A program made the position numbers and the translations under genes. This document shows, piece by piece, positions 8,286-19,422 of a stretch of 64,000 bases of DNA. The notes below the pieces were generated by a model. It did no database searches. It saw only the letters and a program-made list of their open reading frames with translations, and had not been told where the DNA came from. Origin of the DNA: Haemophilus parainfluenzae (GTDB taxonomy: Bacteria > Pseudomonadota > Gammaproteobacteria > Enterobacterales > Pasteurellaceae). Position 1 is the first letter of the stretch. Every line of letters starts with the position of its first letter. The DNA is taken from contig NZ_QEPT01000001.1 in NCBI RefSeq assembly GCF_003252755.1, positions 310,001 to 374,000 of the forward strand, given 5' to 3'.

Positions 8286-9761
8286 CTACATCACCACCAC
8301 ATCAAACTGTTCTTGGTTGTAGTACTGCTCTGTTTTGACTTGAACCTGTTTGCTGATGAACATTTCTATCTCTGGCAATAAACCGTGCGATTCTTCTTTG
8401 ATTAAGTAATCCGCTACAGCTGGAGACGCATAAACCACAAATTGTTCACTTGAGAATAAGTGGTTAACGCGAATAATCTCACGCATAATTTCATAACATA
8501 CTGTTTCAACTGTTTTCACGCGTCCACGACCTTGGCAAGTTGGGCATTCATCACACAAAACGTGTTCTAAACTTTCGCGAGTACGTTTACGCGTCATTTC
8601 CACTAAACCAAGTTGAGTAAAACCATTCACATTGGTTTTCACGCGATCTTTTGATAGGGCTTCTTCCAAGGATTCAATCACGCGATTGCGATGCTCATCG
8701 GTTTGCATATCAATAAAATCAATAATGATAATTCCGCCTAAATTACGCAGTTGTAGTTGCTGGGCAATAGCTTTAGTGGCTTCAATATTGGTGTTAAAAA
8801 TCGTTTCATCTAAATTTCGGTGACCAACGAAAGCCCCGGTATTAATATCAATGGTCGTCATGGCTTCGGTCTGCTCAATAATGAGATAGCCACCTGATTT
8901 TAAATTCACGCGTTTTTCAAGTGCATTTTGAATACCACGTTCTACACCATAAATATCAAAAATCGGCTGACTGCCCGTATAAAGCATTAATTTTTCACTT
9001 AATTCCGGCATAAATTCATCGGTAAATTCTTTAACCTCGTTAAAACAAAGTTTGGAATCGATATGAATTTTCTCTAAATTGGCACCGATAAAATCACGCA
9101 AAATACGTTGTGGTAATGCGGGTTCGCCATAAATTTTAGAACGTGTTGGATATTTTCCTTTACGCTCAAGCACCTTACGCCATAAACGTTTTAAAAATTC
9201 CGCATCTTGGCGCAACTCTTCTTCTGTTGCGCCTTCGGTAGCTGTACGGACAATAAAGCCGCCTAACTCATCACAAAAAGGCTCAACCAATGCTTTTAAT
9301 CTGGCGCGCTCTTCTTCGCTTTCAATACGTTGTGACACACCAACATGGCTATTTTCCGGCATAAAGACGAGATAACGAGAAGGTAATGTAATATCCGTGG
9401 TTAATCTTGCGCCTTTTGTGCCCAAGGGATCTTTCACCACTTGTACCACGATATCCTGCCCCTCGCGTACGAGTTCAGAAATGCTTTTTGCACGGAATTG
9501 TTTTTGTTCGTTCAAATCCACGCATTCGGTATGTGAAACAATATCGGAAGCATGCAAAAATGCTGCTTTTTCTAAACCGATATCTACAAAAGCGGACTGC
9601 ATCCCTGGTAAAACACGGGTTACTCGTCCTTTATAAATATTCCCCACGATGCCACGTTTGGCTTGACGTTCAATATGAACTTCTTTTAAAACACCCGTTT
9701 CCACCAACGCAACGCGGGTTTCATTGGGCGTAACATTCATTAATAATTCAACAGAATCCAT
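8286..9761 (-). CDS. rng: Ribonuclease G
   Basis: Single-strand endoribonuclease of the RNase E/G family, which matures the 5' end of 16S rRNA and takes part in mRNA decay. With the ATG at 9761 (MDSVELLMNVTPNETRVA) the product is 491 residues, matching the family. An ATG at 9785 would add eight residues but lacks a ribosome site, while TAAGG precedes 9761. The S1 domain occupies about 35-125 (RGIVGNIYKGRVTRVLPGMQSAFVDIG). The DNase I-like catalytic part shows TTIDINTGAF and IIIDFIDM, and the zinc-link CxxC motif is CDECPTC. Confidence 0.96.
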   Translation of the reverse strand: MDSVELLMNVTPNETRVALVETGVLKEVHIERQAKRGIVGNIYKGRVTRVLPGMQSAFVDIGLEKAAFLHASDIVSHTECVDLNEQKQFRAKSISELVREGQDIVVQVVKDPLGTKGARLTTDITLPSRYLVFMPENSHVGVSQRIESEEERARLKALVEPFCDELGGFIVRTATEGATEEELRQDAEFLKRLWRKVLERKGKYPTRSKIYGEPALPQRILRDFIGANLEKIHIDSKLCFNEVKEFTDEFMPELSEKLMLYTGSQPIFDIYGVERGIQNALEKRVNLKSGGYLIIEQTEAMTTIDINTGAFVGHRNLDETIFNTNIEATKAIAQQLQLRNLGGIIIIDFIDMQTDEHRNRVIESLEEALSKDRVKTNVNGFTQLGLVEMTRKRTRESLEHVLCDECPTCQGRGRVKTVETVCYEIMREIIRVNHLFSSEQFVVYASPAVADYLIKEESHGLLPEIEMFISKQVQVKTEQYYNQEQFDVVVM

Positions 9762-9878
9762 TTTTTCGACCTTAGTTTTAATCATATTAGTCTATCGAAA
9801 AGGAAAATAGAATAATAGTCCTAAATGAGGTAAAATGTGACCTTTCTCAAATTTTCACGACTTATTTTGGGGTATTTA

Positions 9879-11393
9879 ATGTTTGGTTTAGACCCAACAC
9901 TTATTACTTTTAGTATTTATATTTTCGGCATGATTTTAATCGGAGTCCTTGCCTATTATTATACAAACAACTTATCCGATTATATTTTAGGCGGCCGTAA
10001 ACTCGGAAGTTTTGTGACAGCTATGTCTGCTGGCGCATCTGATATGTCAGGCTGGTTATTAATGGGTCTGCCGGGTGCGGTGTATGTATCTGGTCTGGTA
10101 GAAGGTTGGATCGCTATTGGTTTAATCCTCGGGGCTTATTTTAACTGGTTGCTTGTAGCTGGTCGTTTACGGATCTATACCGAATTTAACAACAATGCAC
10201 TCACATTACCGGAATATTTCCACCATCGCTTTGGCACATCACATAATCTCTTAAAAATTGTGTCTGCAACAATCATCCTAGTATTCTTCACCATTTATTG
10301 TGGTTCTGGTGTGGTTGCAGGGGCGAAATTATTCCAAAACCTATTCTCAGTCGACTACTCCACAGCTATTTGGTACGGCGCATTAGCGACTATCGTCTAT
10401 ACCTTTATCGGTGGATTTTTAGCCGTAAGCTGGACGGATACCATTCAAGCCACATTGATGATTTTTGCACTAATTTTAACGCCTCTCTTTATCTTTTTAA
10501 GTTTGGGTGATGTATCACAATTTACTGGAGTGCTACATCAAGCAGAAATCGCAGCAAATAAAGACTTTACTGATTTATTTAGTTCTACTACACCATTAGG
10601 TTTATTAAGTTTAGCGGCCTGGGGCTTAGGTTATTTTGGTCAACCGCATATCCTTGCGCGTTTTATGGCGGCTTACTCGGTGAAATCTCTTATTAAAGCA
10701 CGCCGTATCAGTATGACATGGATGGTGATTTGCCTCGCGGGTGCGATTGGTATTGGCTTCTTCGGTATTCCTTATTTCTTTGCTAACCCCAATGTGGCTG
10801 GCGTGGTAAATAATGAACCAGAACAAGTATTTATTGAACTGGCTAAATTGCTCTTTAATCCATGGATTGCCGGTATTCTACTCTCTGCAATTTTAGCGGC
10901 AGTCATGAGTACACTTTCCGCACAATTATTAATTTCTTCTAGTTCTATTACTGAAGATTTTTATAAAGGGTTTATCCGTCCAAAAGCTTCTGAAAAAGAA
11001 TTAGTTTGGCTAGGTCGTGCGATGGTTTTAGTTATCGCGGGCATTGCAATTTGGATTGCACAGGATGAAAACAGCAAAGTATTAAAACTCGTTGAATTTG
11101 CCTGGGCGGGCTTTGGTTCTGCATTTGGCCCTGTTGTGCTTTTCTCCTTATTCTGGAAACGCATGACTTCATCAGCGGCGATGGCAGGAATGGTTGTCGG
11201 CGCAGTAGTTGTCTTTGCTTGGAAATCGGTGATTCCTGAAACCAGTGAATGGTTTAATGTCTATGAAATGATCCCAGGATTCATTCTTGCTAGCCTCGCG
11301 ATTATTGTGGTTTCTCTCCTTTCTGCAGAACCTGAAAATGAAGTTAAAGAAACCTTTGAAAAAGCAGAAAGAGCCTATAAGGAAGCAAAATAA
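9879..11393 (+). CDS. putP: Sodium/proline symporter PutP
   Basis: Inner-membrane Na+-driven proline importer of the solute:sodium symporter family. The start at 9879 ([18 protein letters not shown]) gives 504 residues with about 13 helices; the open frame upstream adds 14 residues with no family match. Signatures include the unwound helix region [18 protein letters not shown] near residue 50 and [17 protein letters not shown] near 248. TGGGG precedes the ATG. The stop overlaps the start of cmoB by one base (TAATG). The 3' tail is charged ([19 protein letters not shown]). Confidence 0.95.
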   Translation: MFGLDPTLITFSIYIFGMILIGVLAYYYTNNLSDYILGGRKLGSFVTAMSAGASDMSGWLLMGLPGAVYVSGLVEGWIAIGLILGAYFNWLLVAGRLRIYTEFNNNALTLPEYFHHRFGTSHNLLKIVSATIILVFFTIYCGSGVVAGAKLFQNLFSVDYSTAIWYGALATIVYTFIGGFLAVSWTDTIQATLMIFALILTPLFIFLSLGDVSQFTGVLHQAEIAANKDFTDLFSSTTPLGLLSLAAWGLGYFGQPHILARFMAAYSVKSLIKARRISMTWMVICLAGAIGIGFFGIPYFFANPNVAGVVNNEPEQVFIELAKLLFNPWIAGILLSAILAAVMSTLSAQLLISSSSITEDFYKGFIRPKASEKELVWLGRAMVLVIAGIAIWIAQDENSKVLKLVEFAWAGFGSAFGPVVLFSLFWKRMTSSAAMAGMVVGAVVVFAWKSVIPETSEWFNVYEMIPGFILASLAIIVVSLLSAEPENEVKETFEKAERAYKEAK

Positions 11394-12358
11394 TGATTGA
11401 TTTTCGTCCTTTTTATCAACAAATTGCCACCACAAATTTATCTGCTTGGCTAGAAACATTGCCTTTGCAGTTAAAAGAATGGGAAAAACAAACTCATGGT
11501 GATTATGCCAAATGGTCAAAAATCGTGGACTTTCTCCCTGATTTACAGGCAGACACTATCGATTTAAAAAATGCGGTGAAATCTGACCGCACTTCCCCAC
11601 TTTCAGAGGGCGAAAAACAACGCATTGTCCATCATTTGAAACAATTGATGCCATGGCGAAAAGGACCTTATCATTTATTTGATATTCACGTGGATTGCGA
11701 ATGGCGTTCTGATTTCAAATGGGATCGTGTTTTGCCTCATCTTGCCCCATTAAAAGATCGTACCATTTTAGATGTGGGCTGCGGTAGCGGCTACCATATG
11801 TGGCGAATGGTTGGTGAAGGTGCAAAAATGGTCGTTGGTATTGATCCAACCGAGCTTTTCCTTTGCCAATTTGAAGCAGTTCGAAAATTACTAAATAACG
11901 ATCGTCGAGCTAACTTGATCCCATTAGGTATTGAAGAAATGCAACCACTTGCGGCATTTGATACCGTATTCTCAATGGGCGTGCTTTATCATCGTAAATC
12001 ACCGCTTGATCATCTCACTCAACTAAAAAATCAATTAGTAAAAGGTGGCGAATTGGTGTTAGAAACCTTAGTGGTTGATGGTGATGCCAATACGGTCTTA
12101 GTGCCTTCAGATCGCTATGCAAAAATGAAGAACGTGTATTTTATTCCTTCCGTTGCTGCGCTCATTAATTGGTTGGAAAAGGTCGGTTTTACTAATGTGC
12201 GTTGTGTGGATGTCGCCACCACGACATTAGAAGAACAGCGTAAAACGGATTGGTTAGAAAATGAAAGTTTGATTGATTTCTTAGATCCAAACGATCACAA
12301 TAAAACCATCGAAGGCTATCAAGCCTCAACTCGCGCAGTGATTTTAGCGAATAAATAA
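11393..12358 (+). CDS. cmoB: tRNA U34 carboxymethyltransferase CmoB
   Basis: Transfers a carboxymethyl group from carboxy-S-adenosylmethionine to 5-hydroxyuridine at the wobble position of certain tRNAs, giving cmo5U. The 321-residue product has the normal length. Visible features are the N-terminal basic region, the [13 protein letters not shown] segment (about 86-99), the Rossmann motif [10 protein letters not shown] (126-135), GIDPTELF and the [12 protein letters not shown] catalytic loop. It is coupled to putP by a one-base overlap, although the functions are unrelated. CmoA, which makes the cofactor, is not in the window. Confidence 0.96.
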   Translation: MIDFRPFYQQIATTNLSAWLETLPLQLKEWEKQTHGDYAKWSKIVDFLPDLQADTIDLKNAVKSDRTSPLSEGEKQRIVHHLKQLMPWRKGPYHLFDIHVDCEWRSDFKWDRVLPHLAPLKDRTILDVGCGSGYHMWRMVGEGAKMVVGIDPTELFLCQFEAVRKLLNNDRRANLIPLGIEEMQPLAAFDTVFSMGVLYHRKSPLDHLTQLKNQLVKGGELVLETLVVDGDANTVLVPSDRYAKMKNVYFIPSVAALINWLEKVGFTNVRCVDVATTTLEEQRKTDWLENESLIDFLDPNDHNKTIEGYQASTRAVILANK

Positions 12359-12370
12359 TTGCTTAAATAA

Positions 12371-12411
12371 AAAGTGCAGTCAAAAAACATGGGATTTTTT
12401 GACCGCACTTT
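12371..12411. terminator. Bidirectional terminator between cmoB and rlmM
   Basis: AAAGTGCAGTCAAAAAA pairs with TTTTTTGACCGCACTTT around a short loop. The left arm carries a single mismatch to the uptake word, pairing G-C to A-C in the stem. T-rich tracts flank both sides. Confidence 0.75.
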
Positions 12412-12417
12412 GCTTTT

Positions 12418-13506
12418 TTATTTTAAAGCAATATGTACCGTAATCTCTTCACGATCGTGATACAAATGCTTCGCCTGAATAGCAAATTCCAGTTCTTTTT
12501 CTGCTAACATCACCGCAAGATTTTCTAGGCACAACATCACTTCTTGATAGCGTTTTTTCATTGGTAATTTCAAATTGAAAATAGTTTCTCGGCACCAGCC
12601 GTTAATCAACCATTTTCCAATTAAATTCGCAATTCGGCTTGGTTGCTCCACCATATCACACACAAGCCAATCAATATGCTTACGTTTTGGTGGTTGGAAT
12701 TTAAATCCATCTTCCGGACAGTGCTCAATTCTGCCAGTATCATGTAAACTTGCCGCCATTTTGCCGTGATCAACCGCATAAACAAATAAACCACGTTTCA
12801 CTAACTGATAAGTCCAGCCACCGGGACAAGCACCGAGATCGACGCCAACCATATTTTCATTCAAGCGTTTACTTTCTTCATTTCGAGGAATAAAAGTTAA
12901 AATCGCTTCTTCCAATTTTAAAGTTGAGCGACTTGGTGCATCCGCTGGGAATTTTAAACGTGGGATTCCCATAAAGTGGGTGGAGTTATTACCAAGATAG
13001 GAATACCCCACATAGCAGCAATTCGGCTGCGTGAAAAAACAATGTAAAATCTGACCGCGCTTTGCATTCGGTTTGCCTTGTAACCAACCTTTCTTTTTCA
13101 ACGCTTGGCGCAACGGCACAGTAAATTTTCGGCAAAATGTCGAAAGCTCTTTGGCTTCATTAGTATCTGCAGTTTCAACAAATAGCTCTACCGCTTGCTT
13201 AAGATTAATGTCTTCTGCAATGCGTTCATATTGAGCCCGAATTGGCGAAATACGATCTTGAGGATCCAGATTTTCTAAGAGATCTGACACAACGATCATT
13301 TGACGTGCAAAAATCAAACGATTAAATGGGATTTCTCTCGCTAAACGATCTGCATCACCTGGTTGATAGCATTCAAAAATGACATAGCCGCTGTTTTCTA
13401 CTACGCGAGCAAAACCAAATACACCACGCTCAGAAGCTCGGTCGGTAATTTCTGCGGCGACTTCTTTTTCAAAACCAATTCGACAATATAAGGCTATTTT
13501 ATTCAT
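12418..13506 (-). CDS. rlmM: 23S rRNA C2498 2'-O-ribose methyltransferase RlmM
   Basis: SAM-dependent enzyme that methylates the 2'-OH of C2498 in 23S rRNA before assembly of the large subunit. The product is 362 residues, with an N-terminal THUMP-like part ([20 protein letters not shown]) and a C-terminal Rossmann methyltransferase with [19 protein letters not shown] (about 224-242, shown up to the loop) and VCDMVEQP. Its ATG overlaps the gcvA TGA by 4 bases (ATGA), so it is translationally coupled, as in the gcvA neighbourhood of enteric bacteria. Confidence 0.95.
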   Translation of the reverse strand: MNKIALYCRIGFEKEVAAEITDRASERGVFGFARVVENSGYVIFECYQPGDADRLAREIPFNRLIFARQMIVVSDLLENLDPQDRISPIRAQYERIAEDINLKQAVELFVETADTNEAKELSTFCRKFTVPLRQALKKKGWLQGKPNAKRGQILHCFFTQPNCCYVGYSYLGNNSTHFMGIPRLKFPADAPSRSTLKLEEAILTFIPRNEESKRLNENMVGVDLGACPGGWTYQLVKRGLFVYAVDHGKMAASLHDTGRIEHCPEDGFKFQPPKRKHIDWLVCDMVEQPSRIANLIGKWLINGWCRETIFNLKLPMKKRYQEVMLCLENLAVMLAEKELEFAIQAKHLYHDREEITVHIALK

Positions 13507-14393
13507 ATTTTCCCTAATTTTATTGAATCTTTAATCCATGTTCTAAAGGCTTGAATTTGTTTATCATCTAAACGATCTAAATGATTAACTACATAGAATG
13601 ATTTCGGATCCCGTAATTCGGTTGGTAACACAATTTGCAAATGGCCATTTTCAATTTCTTGCTGAGCCAAAATGCGATTAGCGAGTGCAATACCCTGACC
13701 ATGAACCGCCGCTTGTAATGCCATAAAGGTATGACTAAATAACGGGCCTTGCTGAATATTCAAATCCTCTAATTTGAGATAATCAGCCATCGCTTGCCAG
13801 TTATCTCGAGTGTGTGTGTGAATCAGCGTGTGCTTTTTCAAATCACCAGGACGGCGAACGGGTATTTTCTCAAGCAATGAAGGCGCTGCTAAAATCACGA
13901 GATTTTCCTCGCCTAAACGATCAACCTGTAAATTATCCCAATCACCTTTGCCATAATAAATGGCAATATCAATTTCTTTATTCAATAAACCTTCATCTTG
14001 ATCGACCCCCTTCAAACGTACTTCAATTTCAGGGTGTTGTTTATTAAAATCACTCAAATGTGGCACAAGCCATTGGATACCAAAGGTTTGTGGCACGCTA
14101 ATTGCCAAATGAGGCTCTGCTTTAAGTGTTAATAAACGTTCAGTCGATTCATTTAATTTTCGCAAAACTTTGTTAATATCAACAAAATAGGCTTTCCCAA
14201 ATTCCGTCAATTCGAGTGAACGATTTTTACGTATAAAAAGCTCGACACCTAAAAAATCTTCTAATAATTTTATTTGATGGCTCACTGCGGCTTGTGTCAC
14301 AAAAAGTTCATCAGCAGCTTTTGTAAAGCTTAAATGTCGAGCAGCTGATTCGAAAGACTTCAATGAATTCAGGGGAGGCAAACGTTTATACAT
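13503..14393 (-). CDS. gcvA: Glycine cleavage system transcriptional activator GcvA (LysR family)
   Basis: LysR regulator of the glycine cleavage genes and of the divergent small RNA GcvB. I start it at the ATG at 14393 ([20 protein letters not shown], 296 residues): GGGAAG lies just before, the family begins in this way, and the longer frame to 14405 would use TTG. Helix-turn-helix at about 16-60 ([20 protein letters not shown]), followed by the effector domain with [20 protein letters not shown] and [12 protein letters not shown]. The gcvB gene diverges from it about 125 bp away, the arrangement seen in enterics. Confidence 0.94.
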   Translation of the reverse strand: MYKRLPPLNSLKSFESAARHLSFTKAADELFVTQAAVSHQIKLLEDFLGVELFIRKNRSLELTEFGKAYFVDINKVLRKLNESTERLLTLKAEPHLAISVPQTFGIQWLVPHLSDFNKQHPEIEVRLKGVDQDEGLLNKEIDIAIYYGKGDWDNLQVDRLGEENLVILAAPSLLEKIPVRRPGDLKKHTLIHTHTRDNWQAMADYLKLEDLNIQQGPLFSHTFMALQAAVHGQGIALANRILAQQEIENGHLQIVLPTELRDPKSFYVVNHLDRLDDKQIQAFRTWIKDSIKLGKI

Positions 14394-14482
14394 AATTCTT
14401 CCCAACAGCTAAATTTTAGTTTATAATGAAAAAGATTCAATTCGAATTAGTTTTTTTTATGCATCAAATAAAAAAACATCAT

Positions 14483-14511
14483 TTGTCCTTTCATTACCTT
14501 CTACCTACAAT
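14483..14511 (+). promoter_or_regulatory. Likely gcvB promoter
   Basis: TTGTCC at 14483-14488 and TACAAT at 14506-14511 are separated by 17 bp. Transcription would start near 14518, just ahead of the GcvB-like sequence. GcvA sites would be expected between here and gcvA, but I could not define them. Confidence 0.55.
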
Positions 14512-14517
14512 ATACAC

Positions 14518-14693
14518 ATACTTAATGATTGGTAATTCCTTACAAGTTAATGAGTTTCAGACTTAAGTATGATGTTGTGTTTGCATATAGTTCGGTTCTC
14601 CGAACTGGAGTAACAATTAAGTTACTCATTTACTTCCTGTATATATTAAACCATTTTTGGTTAAACGCTGCTCATTTCGAGTAGCGTTTTTTT
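14518..14693 (+). ncRNA. gcvB: GcvB small regulatory RNA
   Basis: Hfq-dependent small RNA that represses amino acid and peptide uptake genes in enterics. The segment lies divergent from gcvA. It carries the G/U-rich seed TGATGTTGTGTTTGC (14569-14583), which matches the enteric R1 region, and further on TTACTTCCTGTATAT, which matches the conserved CACTTCCTGTACAT block. Two hairpins are visible between them: AGTTCGG/CCGAACT (14589-14606) and GAGTAAC/GTTACTC (14609-14628). The terminator stem ACGCTGCTC/GAGTAGCGT (14665-14687) is followed by seven Ts. The length of about 176 nt is close to the enteric ~200. The 5' end is estimated from the promoter. From 14694 to 14876 I see only AT-rich ilvE leader. 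Confidence 0.88.
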
Positions 14694-14876
14694 ATTTCAG
14701 CCATTCTAACATAAGCAAAATTTTATTTCCTGACCTACTTCACAAATTTGAAAATCCAATAAAAATTTTGAAAAATCACAATATTTTTGAGTTTAAAGGT
14801 TTTCATAGTTGCCGTTATGGTGTAGATTAACTGCATTTCCATTCATAAAATTATTTATACAAATTAAGGAAGCAAA

Positions 14877-15908
14877 ATGAAAGACTTAGACTGGAATAAC
14901 CTTGGATTTAGTTATGTCAAAACAGATTACCGTTTCATTGCACATTGGAAAGATGGTAAATGGGATGAAGGAAAACTTACTACCGATAACATGCTACATA
15001 TCCACGAAGGTTCGACCGCAATTCACTATGGCCAACAATGCTTTGAAGGCTTAAAAGCTTATCGTTGTAAAGACGGTTCAATCAATCTATTCCGTCCAGA
15101 TCAAAATGCAAAACGCATGCAACACACCTCTGATCGCTTATTAATGCCACAAGTGCCAACAGAATTATTTATCCGTGCTTGTAAAGAAGTGGTAAAAGCA
15201 AACCAAGAATGGTTAGGCCCTTATGGCTCTGGCGCGACATTATATTTACGTCCATTCCTCTTTGGTACTGGCGCGAATATCGGTGTAAAAACCGCACCTG
15301 AATTTATTTTCTCTGTATTCTGCTGCCCTGTCGGCGCATATTTCAAAGGTGGTTTAGCGCCATCAAACTTCATCACCACTGATTACGACCGTGCTGCACC
15401 TATGGGTACAGGTGGCGTAAAAGTGGGTGGTAACTATGCAGCAAGTTTGCTTCCACATGAACTAGCCGCAGAAGAAGGTACGCCAGAACGTAAATTTGCA
15501 GATGCGATCTATCTTGATCCAAAAACTCACACTAAGATTGAAGAAGTGGGTGCGGCAAACTTCTTTGGTATCACCAAAGATAATAAATTTATCACGCCAG
15601 CATCTGAATCCATTTTACCAAGTATCACTAAATACTCATTACTTCACATTGCAAAAGAACGTTTGGGTATGGAAGCCATTGAAGGTGACGTATATATCGA
15701 TCAACTTGATCAATTTGCCGAAGCAGGGGCTTGTGGTACTGCTGCCGTCATTACCCCAGTAGGCGGTATTCAACACAAAGGTAAATTCCACGTATTCTAT
15801 TCAGAAACTGAGGTAGGCCCTGTTACACGTAAACTTTACAACGAGCTAACCAGTATCCAATTCGGTGATGTTGAAGCACCTGAAGGCTGGATTATAAAAG
15901 TAGAATAA
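14877..15908 (+). CDS. ilvE: Branched-chain amino acid aminotransferase
   Basis: PLP enzyme that interconverts leucine, isoleucine and valine with their 2-oxo acids. The product is 343 residues, of the longer fold-type IV subgroup (the Bacillus/eukaryote-like type rather than the ~309-residue E. coli IlvE). Visible are [21 protein letters not shown] (given to the conserved Tyr), [10 protein letters not shown], the PLP-lysine region [13 protein letters not shown] (about residue 182) and [10 protein letters not shown] strong AAGGAAG ribosome site precedes the ATG. A leader of some 180 bp separates it from the GcvB terminator. It is a single gene closed by the hairpin at 15927. Confidence 0.95.
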   Translation: MKDLDWNNLGFSYVKTDYRFIAHWKDGKWDEGKLTTDNMLHIHEGSTAIHYGQQCFEGLKAYRCKDGSINLFRPDQNAKRMQHTSDRLLMPQVPTELFIRACKEVVKANQEWLGPYGSGATLYLRPFLFGTGANIGVKTAPEFIFSVFCCPVGAYFKGGLAPSNFITTDYDRAAPMGTGGVKVGGNYAASLLPHELAAEEGTPERKFADAIYLDPKTHTKIEEVGAANFFGITKDNKFITPASESILPSITKYSLLHIAKERLGMEAIEGDVYIDQLDQFAEAGACGTAAVITPVGGIQHKGKFHVFYSETEVGPVTRKLYNELTSIQFGDVEAPEGWIIKVE

Positions 15909-15926
15909 TTTATTTATCTATCAATA

Positions 15927-15955
15927 AAAAGAGCGGTCAAATTGACCGCTCTTTT
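15927..15955. terminator. Terminator between ilvE and the LplT-Aas gene
   Basis: AAAAGAGCGGTCAA pairs with TTGACCGCTCTTTT, with T or A residues outside. The arms differ by one base from the uptake word (GAGCGG instead of GTGCGG). It can serve both converging genes. Confidence 0.8.
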
Positions 15956-15972
15956 ATTTACTACGATGTTCT

Positions 15973-18900
15973 TTACTCAACCAAACTCATCGCCAGATTC
16001 TTCGCGCCTTTAAAATCCACTTTACCACTTCCGAGCATTGGAATTTCATCCACTAAAAAGACTTGGCTTGGAAGCGTAATCGGCGGTACATTTAATCCTT
16101 TAATACGTTCATTGATCTCATCTAAAGAAAGCGTAGATTTAATTAAAAGCACTATGCTCTCGCCTTTTTTATCATCGCTTACAGCGACCGCAACAAATTG
16201 ATTTTCTTCATCAAATACTTGTGCAAGTTTCTCTTCCACGCTACCGAGGCTGATCATTTCGCCACCGACTTTAGCAAATCGAGAATAACGATCCACAATG
16301 GTAATAAAGCCGTTATGATCGATATGGCCTTTATCGCCAGTTTTGTAATAACGTACACCGTCAATTTCAACAATCACTTCTGCTGTTTTTTCTGGTGCAT
16401 TCAAATAACCTTTCATGACTTGCCCACCACCAATCAAGATCAAACCGTCTTCGCCGACTGGTAATTCTTGCAAGCTTTCTGGATCCACAATTTTAATAAT
16501 GGTGCCAGGTAATGGCATACCTACCGTACCAGCTTGATTGAAGGTAAATTCCTGTAAGGTTTCCGGATCAAGTAAATTAGGCATATTCACACTAGCTACC
16601 GGTGCTGTTTCAGTTGCGCCATAACCTTCGTAAATTTCCAAGCCAAATTTAAGTTTGAAGGCTTCTTTTACATCCGCTTTCAATTTTTCGGCGCCAGCAA
16701 TAACCATACGTACGTTTTGTAGCATTAACGGATGGAATTTCTTATTGCGTACATACAATCTAAAGAAAGTTGAAGTACCAAATAAAATACTCACCCGATG
16801 TCGAGCACACATTTTTCCTACTGTCGCCCCATCTGTCGGATCCGCTACACTTACCATTTTAATGCCTTCACACAATGGCAATAAAGTTGTCACTGTTAAG
16901 CCGAATGAATGGAAAATTGGTAAGGAATTCAAAATCACATCATCTTTGTGGAAGTTTAATAATTCACCAATCTGTTTAATGTTTGTCAGTAGGTTTTTAT
17001 GGCTTAATTCAATGCCTTTTGGATCACCTTCACTGCCACTACTAAATAAGATGGTTGCATTATCTTCCAAGCTTACATCTGCAAAGTAACGTAATTTAAT
17101 CCACCATTGTGGCGCCAAAAATGCGGTTAAAAATGACCGCACTTTATTCGCTTTAGTGATCGATTTCCCTAAATTTTCCATAAAGAGGGCTTTATCAGCC
17201 ACCACTTGGCTAAAGTCAAAACCTTTTGCGTTCAACTTATCCAAGAATTTTTCAGAGGTAATGACTTGCGAAATGTTGGCTTTTTTCAACGCTTTTTCCA
17301 TCACTTCTGGGCTTAGTGTGTAGTTTAAATTTACCGGTACTTTGCCCATCACCATTAGGGTCATATTAATAATTGCCCCGATTGATGAACTTGGTAATAA
17401 CACACCAATATTTTTTTCATTCCCTAAAGCAGTTTTTAAGGTTTTCACAAACATTAGCACTGCAGCAATAAATTTCAGGTTATTCAGTTTAGTGCCTTGT
17501 GCATCCACGGTAGCTTCTTTGAATAGATTCGATTTTGCTGAACTCAACCAATGATGCATCAGCGGTTTACGTTTACTCATGACTTTTTCCCATACTGAGA
17601 AAGAAAGTTCTAGTACTTTTTGCTTCATCGCTGTCGCATCAATAAAGCCATGAATTGGTTTACCAAATGCTACTAAAATTTCACGTTTGCCTTGGCGTTT
17701 AGTTAAATTCTTATAGAAAGAATCCGCACGAGAGAAGCTGCTGCCCCATAATCCACGTAAATAGAAAGGAACAGTCGTCACATTCTCTAAATCTTTTAAT
17801 ACATGCTCAAAGCCTTTTTGGAACTCATTGATTTGACCGTTATAGCTGATATGACCTTCTGGGAATAAAGCCACCACTTCACCACGCGCTAAATATTCAC
17901 GAATGGTTTCAATAGATTCACGGCTTGAACCGCCACCAATTGGGATCACTTTGAAAATACGGAAGAACCAAGTGAGATACCATTTGTTGTAAATCGGGCG
18001 ATACATCACAAATTTAATCGCACGAGGGCTAGCCGCTTGTAATACTAACCAGTCAATCCAGCTAATATGGTTACCTAATAATAGAACTCCTCCACTTTGT
18101 GGAAGATTTTTTAACCCATCCACATGAAAACGGTAATTCGCTTTTAACGCAAAGAGTAAGAATAAACGCGTAAATAAATGAGGCACTTTCGACATGGTAT
18201 ATAGACTCGCAGCAAAACATGCAGCAGATGTCACTAAGAACAAACCTTGAGTCGAAACATTAAGTTGTACAAAAACAATGCTTAATAGCAAGAAGACCAC
18301 CATGAACACGTTTTGCACAAAATTGTTACCCGCCATGATTTTGCCGCTGATTTTCTCAGGTGCGAAATACTGAATAGTTGCATTCAATGGCACAATCAAT
18401 AAACCGCCAGAGAAACCAAAGACAAAAGAACAAAGTGCCAATACCACACCACTTTGGGCTAGCGTTAAGAAAAATAACGATGCACAAATACCCAATGCCC
18501 CAAGCGGCACAATACCTAACTCAATATGCAAACGAGAAGCACGTCCTGCAAGATATGAACCTAACACTAGTCCGACTCCACTCACCGCTAGAATTGCTTG
18601 AATGACAACAGCATTATCTTCATTGAACATTGCTTTATAATGTGCAGGAAATGCCGCCACAATAATTTGTGACACGCCCCAAAACAGGCTTAGTCCAATG
18701 ACACTCAGCCAAATATTTTGATCAGCTTTTAATGTACGAACATTATCTTTTAAATACCCTAGAGAAAGGTATTTTCTCATATCAAACTGACCTTCTGTAT
18801 TTTCAGCTTCTTGTTTAAAGAATGGAATTTTAAAAGCAAAATAGGCTTCTAGTGCACTCAATAATACTAATGCTACACCTATCACCCAAACACTTTGTAA

Positions 18901-19422
18901 TACTTCATTCGGGTCATCTGATGCCACATAATGTGCTTCAAAGAAGAAAGAAAAGGCAAAAGAACTAAATAGAATGGCCACAATGGTGAGCGCTTGAATC
19001 ACACCGTTTGCCATACCGATATTTTCGGTGCCCACAATCGATTTAATAATGCTATATTTAGCCGGAGAATAGACCGCACTTTGCGCCGCCAAAATCAATG
19101 TCAGTACAAAGGAAAGCGCAAACATACCCGTCATATAACTCAATAAAATCCCCGCGCTAATCGCCACCGCCGCTAAACTGCTGTAACGGATCACATTGGT
19201 GCGAGAAAATTTATCGTTGATAAATGCCGAAGGGGAAAACAAGAAAATAAACGGTAATAAAATCATCGCATTAATTAATGCCGTTAAAACCACCAAACTC
19301 TCACCTGAAAAGCTTTTCAGCAATACATTTTGAATGGTAATTTTATGTGCCAAATCTACACTGGCATTAATAAAGGCAATGGCTAAATAAGGCACAAAGC
19401 CAGCATATTTTAAGAGTTTCAT
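15973..19422 (-). CDS. aas: LplT-Aas fusion: lysophospholipid flippase, acyltransferase and acyl-ACP synthetase
   Basis: A 1149-residue, three-part protein for recycling lysophospholipids at the inner membrane. Residues 1-410 are a major-facilitator transporter like LplT (about 12 helices). Residues 430-620 are a PlsC-type acyltransferase with NHISWID (451-457) and FPEGHIS (about 520). Residues 640-1149 are an AMP-binding acyl-ACP synthetase with LFSSGSEGDPKG (about 790), YEGYGATET and GKVDFKGAK at the C-terminus. In E. coli, LplT (~397) and Aas (~719) are adjacent separate genes; here they are one chain, an architecture known from other bacteria. The ATG overlaps the preceding regulator gene by 4 bases. 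Confidence 0.93.
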   Translation of the reverse strand: MKLLKYAGFVPYLAIAFINASVDLAHKITIQNVLLKSFSGESLVVLTALINAMILLPFIFLFSPSAFINDKFSRTNVIRYSSLAAVAISAGILLSYMTGMFALSFVLTLILAAQSAVYSPAKYSIIKSIVGTENIGMANGVIQALTIVAILFSSFAFSFFFEAHYVASDDPNEVLQSVWVIGVALVLLSALEAYFAFKIPFFKQEAENTEGQFDMRKYLSLGYLKDNVRTLKADQNIWLSVIGLSLFWGVSQIIVAAFPAHYKAMFNEDNAVVIQAILAVSGVGLVLGSYLAGRASRLHIELGIVPLGALGICASLFFLTLAQSGVVLALCSFVFGFSGGLLIVPLNATIQYFAPEKISGKIMAGNNFVQNVFMVVFLLLSIVFVQLNVSTQGLFLVTSAACFAASLYTMSKVPHLFTRLFLLFALKANYRFHVDGLKNLPQSGGVLLLGNHISWIDWLVLQAASPRAIKFVMYRPIYNKWYLTWFFRIFKVIPIGGGSSRESIETIREYLARGEVVALFPEGHISYNGQINEFQKGFEHVLKDLENVTTVPFYLRGLWGSSFSRADSFYKNLTKRQGKREILVAFGKPIHGFIDATAMKQKVLELSFSVWEKVMSKRKPLMHHWLSSAKSNLFKEATVDAQGTKLNNLKFIAAVLMFVKTLKTALGNEKNIGVLLPSSSIGAIINMTLMVMGKVPVNLNYTLSPEVMEKALKKANISQVITSEKFLDKLNAKGFDFSQVVADKALFMENLGKSITKANKVRSFLTAFLAPQWWIKLRYFADVSLEDNATILFSSGSEGDPKGIELSHKNLLTNIKQIGELLNFHKDDVILNSLPIFHSFGLTVTTLLPLCEGIKMVSVADPTDGATVGKMCARHRVSILFGTSTFFRLYVRNKKFHPLMLQNVRMVIAGAEKLKADVKEAFKLKFGLEIYEGYGATETAPVASVNMPNLLDPETLQEFTFNQAGTVGMPLPGTIIKIVDPESLQELPVGEDGLILIGGGQVMKGYLNAPEKTAEVIVEIDGVRYYKTGDKGHIDHNGFITIVDRYSRFAKVGGEMISLGSVEEKLAQVFDEENQFVAVAVSDDKKGESIVLLIKSTLSLDEINERIKGLNVPPITLPSQVFLVDEIPMLGSGKVDFKGAKNLAMSLVE

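Noticed and set aside
14694-14876. Attenuator or riboswitch upstream of ilvE
   Set aside because: I found no leader peptide rich in branched-chain codons and no stable alternative hairpins; only AT-rich DNA.
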